Source of the DNA: JBBTSQ01 sp039795895
GTDB taxonomy: Bacteria > Patescibacteriota > Minisyncoccia > Phycocordibacterales > JBAYGS01
Direction of reading: 5' to 3'
DNA: 23,781 nucleotides
Assembly: GCA_039795895.1 (NCBI GenBank)
Contig: JBDKKW010000012.1
Span: 1 to 23,781 of the forward strand
How positions within the stretch are numbered: the stretch's first letter is position 1; every line of letters starts with the position of its first letter. Positions 1-6,657 of the stretch are shown here, one piece after another. The notes below the pieces were generated by a model that was not told where the DNA came from, did not search any database, and saw only the letters and a list, made by a program, of their open reading frames with translations. The translations under genes were made by a program, and so were the position numbers.

Positions 1-615
1 TGGGGCCGTACGTGGAATACGACAGATTTTGATGTGGGAAATTTTGCGGTCCGTCTCCAAGATATTCGTGGCTTATCGTGCACCAGTAATGCAAAGCTCT
101 CGGTCGATCAGGTGAAAGTGGTATTGACCTACAATGCCATTGCGGAAAATGAAGACAGTGACAACTTCTTTATCGCTCCAGCGCAGACCGATTTGCCGGC
201 AATCTTTGACTACATTGGCAACAACGTCTGTCCCGCCGCTCGACCAGTGGTGGATGCGGTGCCGACAACCGCCAACCTTCTGATTATTACGCACGTCACC
301 AATGACAATTCGGGTACAGCCACCTCGACCGATTTCACCACGATAGTCAACACACCAACCCAAGCCTCACAAACACTATCTGGTGTCTCTGCGCCAGGTG
401 TGACACTTGTGGTTCCGCCGGGATCCTACGGTGTGGCCGAGACATCAAAAAATGGATACACGGAAATCTTGGGTGATGGCTGTTTTGCAAATTCAAGCAA
501 TCCGATTCTGGCAGGGGAGACTCGGGTGTGCATTATCAACAACGACGATATTCCTCCACCTCCGCCTTTGATCATTACTCCAGGCACGTGGCAAGAAGTG
601 TCGAGTAGTATTTAG
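1..615 (+). CDS. C-terminal part of a surface protein with prealbumin-like repeat (partial)
   Basis: The reading frame is open from the first base, so the gene starts upstream and only about 204 C-terminal residues are seen. The segment HVTNDNSGTATSTDF, followed by a beta-rich stretch with PPGSYGVAETSKNGY and closing on CIINNDD, matches the prealbumin-like fold / SpaA-type repeat often found in large CPR surface proteins, where it works as a stalk or spacer. A proline run (IPPPPP) follows the repeat and the protein ends about 15 residues later. No sortase motif or membrane anchor is seen at this end. Substrate and partner are unknown. The family call rests on motif recognition only. Confidence 0.7.
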   Translation, partial: WGRTWNTTDFDVGNFAVRLQDIRGLSCTSNAKLSVDQVKVVLTYNAIAENEDSDNFFIAPAQTDLPAIFDYIGNNVCPAARPVVDAVPTTANLLIITHVTNDNSGTATSTDFTTIVNTPTQASQTLSGVSAPGVTLVVPPGSYGVAETSKNGYTEILGDGCFANSSNPILAGETRVCIINNDDIPPPPPLIITPGTWQEVSSSI

Positions 616-633
616 TATTGGGGATTACGGTGA

Positions 634-662
634 TTGTACTATTGACGACCACACCGTATACT
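634..662 (+). promoter_or_regulatory. Putative promoter of the pilin-like gene
   Basis: TATACT at 657-662 lies 17 bp after TTGTAC (634-639), which is a weak -35. Transcription would start near 669, about 27 nt before the ATG at 696. TTGACG at 642 is too close (9 bp) to serve as its -35. Confidence 0.35.
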
Positions 663-695
663 AGTCACTATTACTGTAGCGATAATTTTAGTACT

Positions 696-1220
696 ATGCG
701 TTTTAAAAATACTTTTCCTCAAACAAGAGGCTTCACCCTTATCGAAATTCTCGTAGTGATCGGAATTATTGCTATTTTGGCTGCGATTGTGATTATTGCT
801 ATCAACCCAGCAAAGCAATTTGCTCAGGCGCGCAACACACAGCGTCAGTCAAATATTGACGCGATTTTGAATGCGATAGGACAGCGAATGTCTGATCATA
901 AAGGAATTTTCGATGGTTCTTTCTCTGTGACCGGCGACAGTCTTTCGTATGTCTGTCCAGTACTTCCTTCTGGAACAAGTACTCCTATTAAATATGATGG
1001 AGGTCATGGTGATAATTTAATTTCAGGAGGGACAAATCTTTCGTGTCTTACTCCAACCTACATTGCCACGTTTCCGATAGACCCTGCTCAGTCGGCTGGA
1101 AACCCTGATACTGGCTATACCGCGGGTATAGATTCTACTGGTCGTGTTACTGTTTGTGCTCCTAATGCCGGGACTGAGACTAGTATCCCCGGTGCAACGT
1201 ATATTTGCGTAAAACGCTAA
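696..1220 (+). CDS. Type IV pilin-like protein with N-methylation signal
   Basis: This is a 174-residue pilin or pseudopilin. The N-terminus carries the class III signal RGFTLIEILVV: cleavage is expected between G12 and F13, with the conserved Glu at +5 (E17). A hydrophobic helix of about 22 residues follows, then AINPAKQFAQARNTQRQSNI, a standard pilin alpha-1 continuation. The C-terminal domain has cysteines that may form disulfides (VCP, SCL, VCAP, ICVKR). I chose the ATG at 696 over an upstream in-frame start at 618 because it places the cleavage site after a short basic leader (MRFKNTFPQTRG). It would be processed by a PilD-type peptidase and assembled into a surface pilus. No pilus assembly genes are in the window. 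Confidence 0.88.
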   Translation: MRFKNTFPQTRGFTLIEILVVIGIIAILAAIVIIAINPAKQFAQARNTQRQSNIDAILNAIGQRMSDHKGIFDGSFSVTGDSLSYVCPVLPSGTSTPIKYDGGHGDNLISGGTNLSCLTPTYIATFPIDPAQSAGNPDTGYTAGIDSTGRVTVCAPNAGTETSIPGATYICVKR

Positions 1221-1249
1221 GTCTCTTCAGCTCCTAAAGCCCTTAATTT

Positions 1250-1284
1250 AAACACCGTTTGCGGTTCGTCACAAACGGTGTTTT
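1250..1284 (+). terminator. Rho-independent terminator after the pilin-like gene
   Basis: A perfect 12-bp stem (AAACACCGTTTG at 1250-1261 paired with 1272-1283) with a 10-nt loop, ending in TTTT. It lies 29 nt after the pilin stop codon. A TATACT box begins 5 nt downstream. Confidence 0.85.
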
Positions 1285-1288
1285 GCGG

Positions 1289-1294
1289 TATACT
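1289..1294 (+). promoter_or_regulatory. Putative -10 box for the 1323-2624 unit
   Basis: TATACT directly follows the terminator and sits 28 bp before the ATG at 1323. No good -35 is visible. It would drive the two small envelope-protein genes. Confidence 0.4.
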
Positions 1295-1322
1295 TCTAGG
1301 ATTAGTGGAGTAATTTAAATAT

Positions 1323-1610
1323 ATGTCTTCTAAAACGATTATCGGTATTGTCGTGGTAGTTGTCCTCATTGTCTTGGGAGTATATCTCTCTGGCAAGAAG
1401 CCAGCCGTTGCTCCCACTCCTTCTATGAGTGGAGCCACAGCAGTGTCTGGGACTCCGGTACCACCAAAGAATAGTTCAAGTGATGCGATTATTGATTATG
1501 TAGTAGACGGATTGTCAGCAGATGATGCTTCGACCACCAAGGCAACCATCGATGGTGCAAAGGCGCCGTCACAGGTGAATACTGCGGGGAGTCTTAATAC
1601 CAACTTCTAA
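1323..1610 (+). CDS. Small membrane-anchored hypothetical protein
   Basis: I do not recognise this 95-residue protein. Residues 5-23 (TIIGIVVVVVLIVLGVYLS) form a single N-terminal membrane helix, followed by a Pro/Ala/Ser/Thr-rich linker and a short polar tail (DYVVDGLSADDASTTKATI). The shape suggests a protein anchored in the cytoplasmic membrane with its tail outside. It is 9 bp upstream of the next gene on the same strand and probably co-transcribed with it. The tail resembles the ends of other short CPR envelope proteins but has no catalytic motif. Confidence 0.6.
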   Translation: MSSKTIIGIVVVVVLIVLGVYLSGKKPAVAPTPSMSGATAVSGTPVPPKNSSSDAIIDYVVDGLSADDASTTKATIDGAKAPSQVNTAGSLNTNF

Positions 1611-1619
1611 TTATCATCT

Positions 1620-2624
1620 ATGAATAATACACTCAATAAAATTTTTGGAGGGATGATGGTGGCGAGTTTGCTCTTGCCTTCATTGTCTTTCGCTCAAGAT
1701 GCGACCGGTATGGTATCTGAGCCGACCCCAACTCCTATGTTGTATGGTCGACCGCCAGAAGCAGAAGATGGTGCAACCTCTAGTCCGCGAGAGGTAAAAC
1801 GTGCAGAAATTCAAAATGCTTTAAATACTCGTCGTGCACAGATGCGTGACGCAGTATCAGCTCGTCGTCAGCAGACCAAAGATATGATTGACGCCAGAAA
1901 GGGTGGCGAAAGAGGAGGGGTACGAGGAATGATGGGTAATGCAAGTACGACCAGACAGGATCGATTTTGTAGTGAAATAGATCAAGCGCTTGCAAAACTC
2001 GATACGAAAGGATTGAAAATGGAAGATCATAAAGCAGAGATGCGTGATGCTCGAGGAGAGCGACGAGATGAGATGCGTGATCAGGTAGATGCTCGTCGAA
2101 GCGAAAATGATGCAAAGCGACAGAGTCAGATTGCCGAGCTTTCTTCTCGCGCAAAGACCGACGCACAGAAGCAGGCTATTGCGACCTTTACCGCTACGCT
2201 TGAACAAGCGCTCAAGACTCGAGATGATGCTGTCAACGCAACACTCAAAGCACACCGAGATGCAATAGATTCAGCAGTTGCATCACGAAAGACTGCAATG
2301 GATACTGCGCTTGCCACACTCAAGGCTTCTGTAGATTCTGCGAAAGCAGCTGCAAAAGCAAGTTGTGCTTCAGGAGCATCTCCAGAGACAATCCGCGCGA
2401 CTCTTCGTACGGCGACTCAGTCAGCTCAAGATGCGTTCCGAGCGACGGTACAGTCGATTGAGAAGGTAAAAGATGTCTCAGAGACCGAACGTGAAGCTCG
2501 AAAGACCGAGGTTGATCAGGCTCAGGAGGTCTTCAAGGCAACTGTCGAAAAGGCACGTCTTGATCTCAAGACTGCACTCAAAGCAGGTGCTCCGACCGCA
2601 AGTACTACTCCAGCGACAAATTAA
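1620..2624 (+). CDS. Secreted, highly charged helical (coiled-coil-like) protein
   Basis: This is a 334-residue protein with a signal peptide (MNNTLNKIFGGMMVASLLLPSLSFA, cleavage expected near residue 25). The mature part is almost entirely Ala/Arg/Lys/Asp/Glu/Gln and lacks aromatic residues over long stretches. Recurring units such as MRDAVSARRQQ, EMRDQVDARR and MDTALATLKASVDSAKAAAKA predict long amphipathic helices or coiled coils. One Cys is near the middle (DRFCSEI) and one in the C-terminal third (ASCASGAS). It has no enzyme motif. It may be a structural or scaffolding envelope protein, but that is inference. It ends 20 nt before a strong terminator. Confidence 0.7.
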   Translation: MNNTLNKIFGGMMVASLLLPSLSFAQDATGMVSEPTPTPMLYGRPPEAEDGATSSPREVKRAEIQNALNTRRAQMRDAVSARRQQTKDMIDARKGGERGGVRGMMGNASTTRQDRFCSEIDQALAKLDTKGLKMEDHKAEMRDARGERRDEMRDQVDARRSENDAKRQSQIAELSSRAKTDAQKQAIATFTATLEQALKTRDDAVNATLKAHRDAIDSAVASRKTAMDTALATLKASVDSAKAAAKASCASGASPETIRATLRTATQSAQDAFRATVQSIEKVKDVSETEREARKTEVDQAQEVFKATVEKARLDLKTALKAGAPTASTTPATN

Positions 2625-2644
2625 AGCTGAGTGTATATTGATAC

Positions 2645-2680
2645 AAAAAGCAACAAACTCTGGTTTGTTGCTTTTTGTTT
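2645..2680 (+). terminator. Rho-independent terminator
   Basis: A perfect 14-bp stem (2645-2658 with 2663-2676, arms beginning AAAAAGCAAC) with a TCTG tetraloop. The 3' arm ends in five T, followed by GTTT. It closes the 1323-2624 unit. Confidence 0.9.
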
Positions 2681-2726
2681 GGGTATGCGATAATAAGGGT
2701 GTCGCTCGTAACTAATACTCCTCACT

Positions 2727-3095
2727 ATGCTTACTAAAGATATTTTTAAAATTAGTTCGGTGCCGGTACTTGTGGCGTCTCTCTGCTGTCTTTCACCGGT
2801 GATTCTCGTGCTGGCAGGAATTGGGACGGTAGGCTTTGCTTCATCGCTCGCTGATACGCTCTATGGGCAGTACAAGTGGTATTTTCGTGTTGCAGGAGTG
2901 TTGTCACTCGCACTTTCGCTTGTGCTGTATTTGAGACGAGTGAAAGGGGTGTGCACGATTGATGAGGTCAAGCGAAGACGAAATGAAATTATCAATATCG
3001 TGGCGCTTGCGGTGGTCGCTTCGGTGTTGGGCTACCTATTCTTTTTGTATGTAGTAGTGGAGTATATTGGTGTTTTTCTAAACATTTGGAAATAA
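2727..3095 (+). CDS. MerT-like small membrane protein
   Basis: A 122-residue protein with three predicted membrane helices (about 12-36, 50-68 and 88-115). Helix 1 carries a vicinal cysteine pair (C20-C21 in ASLCCLSPV), and a third cysteine (C76, KGVCTID) lies in the loop after helix 2. This resembles MerT mercuric-ion transport proteins, which have CC in helix 1, further cysteines in the cytosolic loop and about 116 residues. Only one loop cysteine is present here, and there is no merA, merP or merR nearby. The gene ends 4 bp before a membrane-anchored MsrA-MsrB fusion, so a role in thiol or metal handling for that enzyme is an alternative. A TAATACT box is 8 nt before the ATG. Confidence 0.65.
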   Translation: MLTKDIFKISSVPVLVASLCCLSPVILVLAGIGTVGFASSLADTLYGQYKWYFRVAGVLSLALSLVLYLRRVKGVCTIDEVKRRRNEIINIVALAVVASVLGYLFFLYVVVEYIGVFLNIWK

Positions 3096-3099
3096 CTAT

Positions 3100-4245
3100 A
3101 TGAAAAAATATCTTACAGTGATCGCGGTGGTGGTACTTGTCGGCTTCAGTTTCTTTCTAGGTGCTACGCGGTATGCTCGGTCAAGAAATCCGGTGAAAAT
3201 TCCTGTGTCTATTGATGAAAAGGTGGCTACTACCAGCACCGCGGTGCTTGGGGGTGGATGTTTTTGGTGTGTTGAATCTGATTTTGAAAAAATTGATGGG
3301 GTAATTTCTGCGGTATCCGGATACTCGGGAGGCGCGGGGGAGACACCGACATACAAGAATTATGCAGAAGGTGGGTATCGAGAGGTGGTGTTGGTGACTT
3401 ACGAGACGTCAAAAGTGAGTTATGAGAATTTGGTTGAGTATCTGATCAAGTATGGTGATCCGACCGATCCTAGTGGTTCTTTTTATGATCGAGGACTTCA
3501 GTATGCGCCTGCGATTTATTATGCAAATGATACAGAGAAGAGGGTCGCTGAAAAAGTAATCGCTGAAATTGATGCTCAAAAAGTATATAAGAAGCCAATC
3601 GCAGTTGCGGTCCTGCCTCGAGCTACTTTTTATCCTGCCGAAGACTATCACCAGGATTATTATAAGAAAAATCCTATTCGCTATGCGTATTATCGCAATG
3701 CATCCGGACGAGATGCGTTTGTGCATACTTACTGGGGTGATCGAGCGGGAATCTTCTCGCATCCGGTGGTGGGACATCTAAAGTCTCTCAGTGGGCGTGA
3801 CTTTAGTACGTTTCAAAAACCATCTGAAATGGAGTTGCGAAAGATGCTTACACCCCTGCAATACCACGTAACTCAAGAGTCGGGGACAGAGCCTTCATTT
3901 AATAATGCCTATCACGACAACAAAGCCGAAGGTATCTATGTTGATATCGTGTCAGGCGAGCCTCTGTATTCTTCAAAGGACAAATATGATTCTGGGACGG
4001 GATGGCCTTCGTTTGTAAAACCGATTACAAGTGATGCTGTAACACTTCGGCAAGATGATACGTTGTTTACGACTCGAGCCGAAGTACGTTCTCGGTATGC
4101 CGACTCGCACTTAGGACATGTCTTTGATGACGGACCGGCTGATCGGGGAGGGAAACGCTACTGTATGAATTCCGCTGCGCTTCGATTTGTGCCAAAAGAG
4201 ATGATGGAAAAAGAAGGGTACGGGGCGTATCTACAATATCTCTAA
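3100..4245 (+). CDS. msrAB: Membrane-anchored MsrA-MsrB fusion (methionine sulfoxide reductase)
   Basis: This 381-residue bifunctional enzyme reduces both stereoisomers of methionine sulfoxide in proteins. An N-terminal helix (about 4-21) anchors it facing outward. The MsrA domain (about 48-200) has GGCFWCVE with catalytic C54 and a likely resolving C57. The MsrB domain (about 238-375) has SGTGWPSF, the HLGHVFDDGP motif and catalytic C355 in RYCMN. The domain order and the text GIYVDIVSGEPLYSS match the PilB-type fusions. Two points are odd: the CGWPSF resolving cysteine is Thr, and the two CxxC zinc pairs of many MsrB proteins are absent. Direct reduction by a thioredoxin-like partner is therefore expected. 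It is co-transcribed with the MerT-like gene (4-bp gap). Confidence 0.93.
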   Translation: MKKYLTVIAVVVLVGFSFFLGATRYARSRNPVKIPVSIDEKVATTSTAVLGGGCFWCVESDFEKIDGVISAVSGYSGGAGETPTYKNYAEGGYREVVLVTYETSKVSYENLVEYLIKYGDPTDPSGSFYDRGLQYAPAIYYANDTEKRVAEKVIAEIDAQKVYKKPIAVAVLPRATFYPAEDYHQDYYKKNPIRYAYYRNASGRDAFVHTYWGDRAGIFSHPVVGHLKSLSGRDFSTFQKPSEMELRKMLTPLQYHVTQESGTEPSFNNAYHDNKAEGIYVDIVSGEPLYSSKDKYDSGTGWPSFVKPITSDAVTLRQDDTLFTTRAEVRSRYADSHLGHVFDDGPADRGGKRYCMNSAALRFVPKEMMEKEGYGAYLQYL

Positions 4246-4282
4246 AAAGAAACCGCGCGCCTTTCGGCGCGCGGTTTCTTTT
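4245..4282. terminator. Bidirectional terminator between msrAB and the minus-strand operon
   Basis: A perfect 17-bp stem (4245-4261 with 4266-4282), GC-rich in the centre with a TTTC loop, flanked by an A run and a T run. It terminates convergent transcription from msrAB (+) and from the ABC operon (-). Confidence 0.92.
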
Positions 4283-4297
4283 GTGTGACGTGTGTGA

Positions 4298-4699
4298 CTA
4301 CTGAGTAACTTTTGGTAATTCAGGACGAATTTGGACTGATTGAGCGTTGATACTGCCATCAGTATTCTTGCTTCCTGCAACCATAACTTGTGCACCTACG
4401 GTAATATCATCGACAGAACCAGTTGCACTTTTTGAGACCGTAGCAGTCTTGCCGATAAAGACGATACTTGAACCCCCGTCTCGCATTTTTACGGTAATTC
4501 CTTGATCGTCTTTGCTGAGTACTTCGCCAGTGATGAATCCACCGTTTCCGCCTCGCCCGGCTCCGCGAGTACCGCTAAAGCCTCCGGTACGTGTAGATTG
4601 TGCGGGGGCATTGCTCGTTGCGTATTGCATCCCTTCATAAAACGATCCACCCATAAGTACCACTGTTCCCAAGATAATACCTGCAATTTTTTGATTCAT
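4298..4699 (-). CDS. Membrane-anchored DUF5666-type protein (last gene of the ABC operon)
   Basis: A 133-residue protein. An N-terminal helix (about 5-22) is followed by a Gly/Arg/Ser/Thr-rich linker (TRTGGFSGTRGAGRGG), then one small beta-rich domain (about 53-128). The text GFITGEVLSKDDQGITVKM, later DDITVGAQVMVAGSKNTDGSI and AQSVQIRPELP, matches the DUF5666 / OB-like pattern. It lies 25 bp after the MacB-like permease gene. It is paralogous to the protein at 8496-9014: both end in a similar IR-x-x-P-x-L stretch. Function is unknown. The position suggests an extracytoplasmic accessory of the exporter. Confidence 0.75.
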   Translation of the reverse strand: MNQKIAGIILGTVVLMGGSFYEGMQYATSNAPAQSTRTGGFSGTRGAGRGGNGGFITGEVLSKDDQGITVKMRDGGSSIVFIGKTATVSKSATGSVDDITVGAQVMVAGSKNTDGSINAQSVQIRPELPKVTQ

Positions 4700-4724
4700 A
4701 ATGTGTAATTATATTATTTCTAAA

Positions 4725-5948
4725 TCACTCATATCTGAGTGCTTCGATTGGATTTAATCCCGCTGCTCGTTGCGCAGGGTAGTATCCAAAGATAACCCCG
4801 ATCAAGGTGGATACCCCGAACGCAAGGAGAATTGAAGAGACTGATACTTGTGTTTGGAGGATACCGAAGTAGGTCACTCCAAATGCGATCGACCACCCAA
4901 GTATCACGCCGATAGTGCCTCCAATAAAAGTCAGAGCGACCGCTTCGGCTAAAAATTGAAGGCTAATATCTCGTCGTCTCGCACCGATCGCTTTGCGAAG
5001 TCCGATTTCTCGGGTACGTTCGGTGACGGTGGTGAGCATCATATTCATAATGCCAATGCCTCCCACAATGAGCGAGATACTGGCCACCGCTGCGAGAAGC
5101 GTGGTGAAGGTGCTGGTGACGCTGGATGCGGTAGCAACAATATCGGCTTGGTTGAACGTACTAAAGTCTGCCTGGGTAGGGTCGGAAATGTGATGGCGAG
5201 TGAGAAGTAGATCGGTGATTTGTTGTTGTACGGAACTCATACTCTCACTGTCGACTGCTTGGACACTGATCGTGCTCACATAACTGTCACCAACCAAAAA
5301 TTTCTGAGCAGAAGTGAGTGGAATAAAGATCATATCGTCCTGACTTCCGAATCCGCTACCTCCTTTGGGTTTGGTAATACCAATAATTTGAAAGACGATA
5401 TTTTTGATACGGATAGACTGACCAACTACGTCCGCATCCACTCCAAAGAGATCGTCTCGAGCGGTAGGGCCAAGTACTGCTACTTTTGAAAGTGAACGGA
5501 GGTTTTGGTCACTGATAAAAGTACCTTGATCGATGGCGATGTTGCGTACATCGGGGTAGGTGGGTGAGACACCGACAACTGATGTGTTGGTGTTGGTGCC
5601 TTTGGCGGTCACCTGGTATCGCCCGGAGATTTCGGGTGCGACCGCTTTTGCGAGACTGATTTCTTTGGCGATTGCGTCAGCGTCGGCTTGCTTTAGGGTA
5701 CGGGCAGCACCTCGGCCAGAGCTCACTTGAAATCCTGGTCCTCGCTGAGCGCCAGGGCTCACTACAATGAGATTTGAGCCGATAGACTGGATACTGGATT
5801 GGATTGAAGCTTGCGCTCCTTGACCGATAGCGGTCATCGCGATCACTGAGCTGATACCAATAATAATACCAAGCATGGTCAGTCCTGAACGAACTTTGTT
5901 TGCCTTGAGGGCGGTGTATGTTTCTTCGAGAATATCGAGAGTGGTCAT
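4725..5948 (-). CDS. MacB-type ABC transporter permease
   Basis: A 407-residue permease of the MacB/FtsX superfamily. Helix 1 is at about 20-42 (SGLTMLGIIIGISSVIAM), followed by a large extracytoplasmic MacB_PCD domain (about 45-270). Three C-terminal helices (about 278-305, 330-355 and 365-390) carry the signature GGIGIMNMMLTTVTERTREIGLRKAIGA. It ends in the family-typical PAQRAAGLNPIEALRYE. The start overlaps the stop of the ATPase gene by ATGA (5945-5948), which implies translational coupling. With the ATPase and the adaptor it forms a tripartite mechanotransmission-type exporter, in a cell presumably lacking TolC. The substrate is unknown. Confidence 0.93.
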   Translation of the reverse strand: MTTLDILEETYTALKANKVRSGLTMLGIIIGISSVIAMTAIGQGAQASIQSSIQSIGSNLIVVSPGAQRGPGFQVSSGRGAARTLKQADADAIAKEISLAKAVAPEISGRYQVTAKGTNTNTSVVGVSPTYPDVRNIAIDQGTFISDQNLRSLSKVAVLGPTARDDLFGVDADVVGQSIRIKNIVFQIIGITKPKGGSGFGSQDDMIFIPLTSAQKFLVGDSYVSTISVQAVDSESMSSVQQQITDLLLTRHHISDPTQADFSTFNQADIVATASSVTSTFTTLLAAVASISLIVGGIGIMNMMLTTVTERTREIGLRKAIGARRRDISLQFLAEAVALTFIGGTIGVILGWSIAFGVTYFGILQTQVSVSSILLAFGVSTLIGVIFGYYPAQRAAGLNPIEALRYE

Positions 5949-6646
5949 ATAATTTTTTGAGAAGTATTTTTTCGATCGCTCACAATCAAACCGTCTTTGA
6001 TGTGAATGATCCGTTCTGCGTGCTCAGCCACGTCGTGCTCGTGAGTGATGAGTACGATGGTTCGACCATGTTCTCGGTTGAGTCTTTGAAAGGTTCCCAG
6101 CACAATCTCACCAGTCTTGGTGTCGAGATTTCCGGTCGGTTCATCAGCGAGAATAAGACTCGGATTATTTACTAGTGCTCGAGCAATAGCAACACGTTGG
6201 ATTTGTCCGCCTGAGAGCTGGTTTGAGAGGTGTTGAAAATGAGTCTCGTCGAGTCCTGCTAGACGCAGTGCTTTTTCCGCACCAGATTTTTGTTCTTCAT
6301 GATTTTTCCCTGCGTAAATCAACGGCAGTATTGTATTTCTAAGGACGGTGGTGCGGGGGAGGAGATTGAATGCTTGGAAAATAAACCCAATCTTATCTTT
6401 ACGTATGTCTGCGAGCTCATCATCAGAAAGTTTTGATACATCTTTGTTGTCGAGGATGTAGGTGCCAGTGGTTGGTGTGTCGAGCGCACCGAGAATATGC
6501 ATCAGGGTTGATTTTCCAGATCCAGACGGTCCCATAATGGCGACGAATTCTCCGTCTTTAATTGTAAAACTCACCCCGCGCAACGCTTGGAATTCAACAT
6601 CTTTGCCTATGCCGTATGTTTTGGTGATGTTTTTTACTTCAATCAT
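5945..6646 (-). CDS. MacB/LolD-type ABC transporter ATPase
   Basis: A 233-residue ATPase with all motifs: Walker A GPSGSGKST (39-47), Q-loop Q91 (FIFQAFNLL), signature LSGGQIQR (144-151), Walker B LILADEPTGNLD (from 164) and H-loop H202 (ITHEHD). FNLLPRTTVLRN is typical of the LolD/MacB/FtsE clade. It energises the adjacent permease, with which it overlaps by 4 nt. The gene starts 11 bp after the adaptor stop. Confidence 0.95.
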   Translation of the reverse strand: MIEVKNITKTYGIGKDVEFQALRGVSFTIKDGEFVAIMGPSGSGKSTLMHILGALDTPTTGTYILDNKDVSKLSDDELADIRKDKIGFIFQAFNLLPRTTVLRNTILPLIYAGKNHEEQKSGAEKALRLAGLDETHFQHLSNQLSGGQIQRVAIARALVNNPSLILADEPTGNLDTKTGEIVLGTFQRLNREHGRTIVLITHEHDVAEHAERIIHIKDGLIVSDRKNTSQKII

Positions 6647-6657
6647 ATAGAGCGTGT

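Noticed and set aside
642..662. TTGACG-TATACT promoter before the pilin gene
   Set aside because: The spacer is only 9 bp. The weaker TTGTAC at 17 bp is a better partner.
618..695. Upstream extension of the pilin-like gene
   Set aside because: It would put 26 residues before the basic leader and cover the likely promoter. The cleavage-site geometry favours the ATG at 696.
2473..2715. 80-codon plus-strand frame at the end of the charged helical protein
   Set aside because: It overlaps the well-supported gene in another frame and runs through the terminator hairpin. The Arg/Leu-rich translation is typical of a shadow frame.
2727..3095. Mercury resistance operon
   Set aside because: There is no merA, merP or merR and only part of the MerT cysteine set. 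The neighbour is a methionine sulfoxide reductase.
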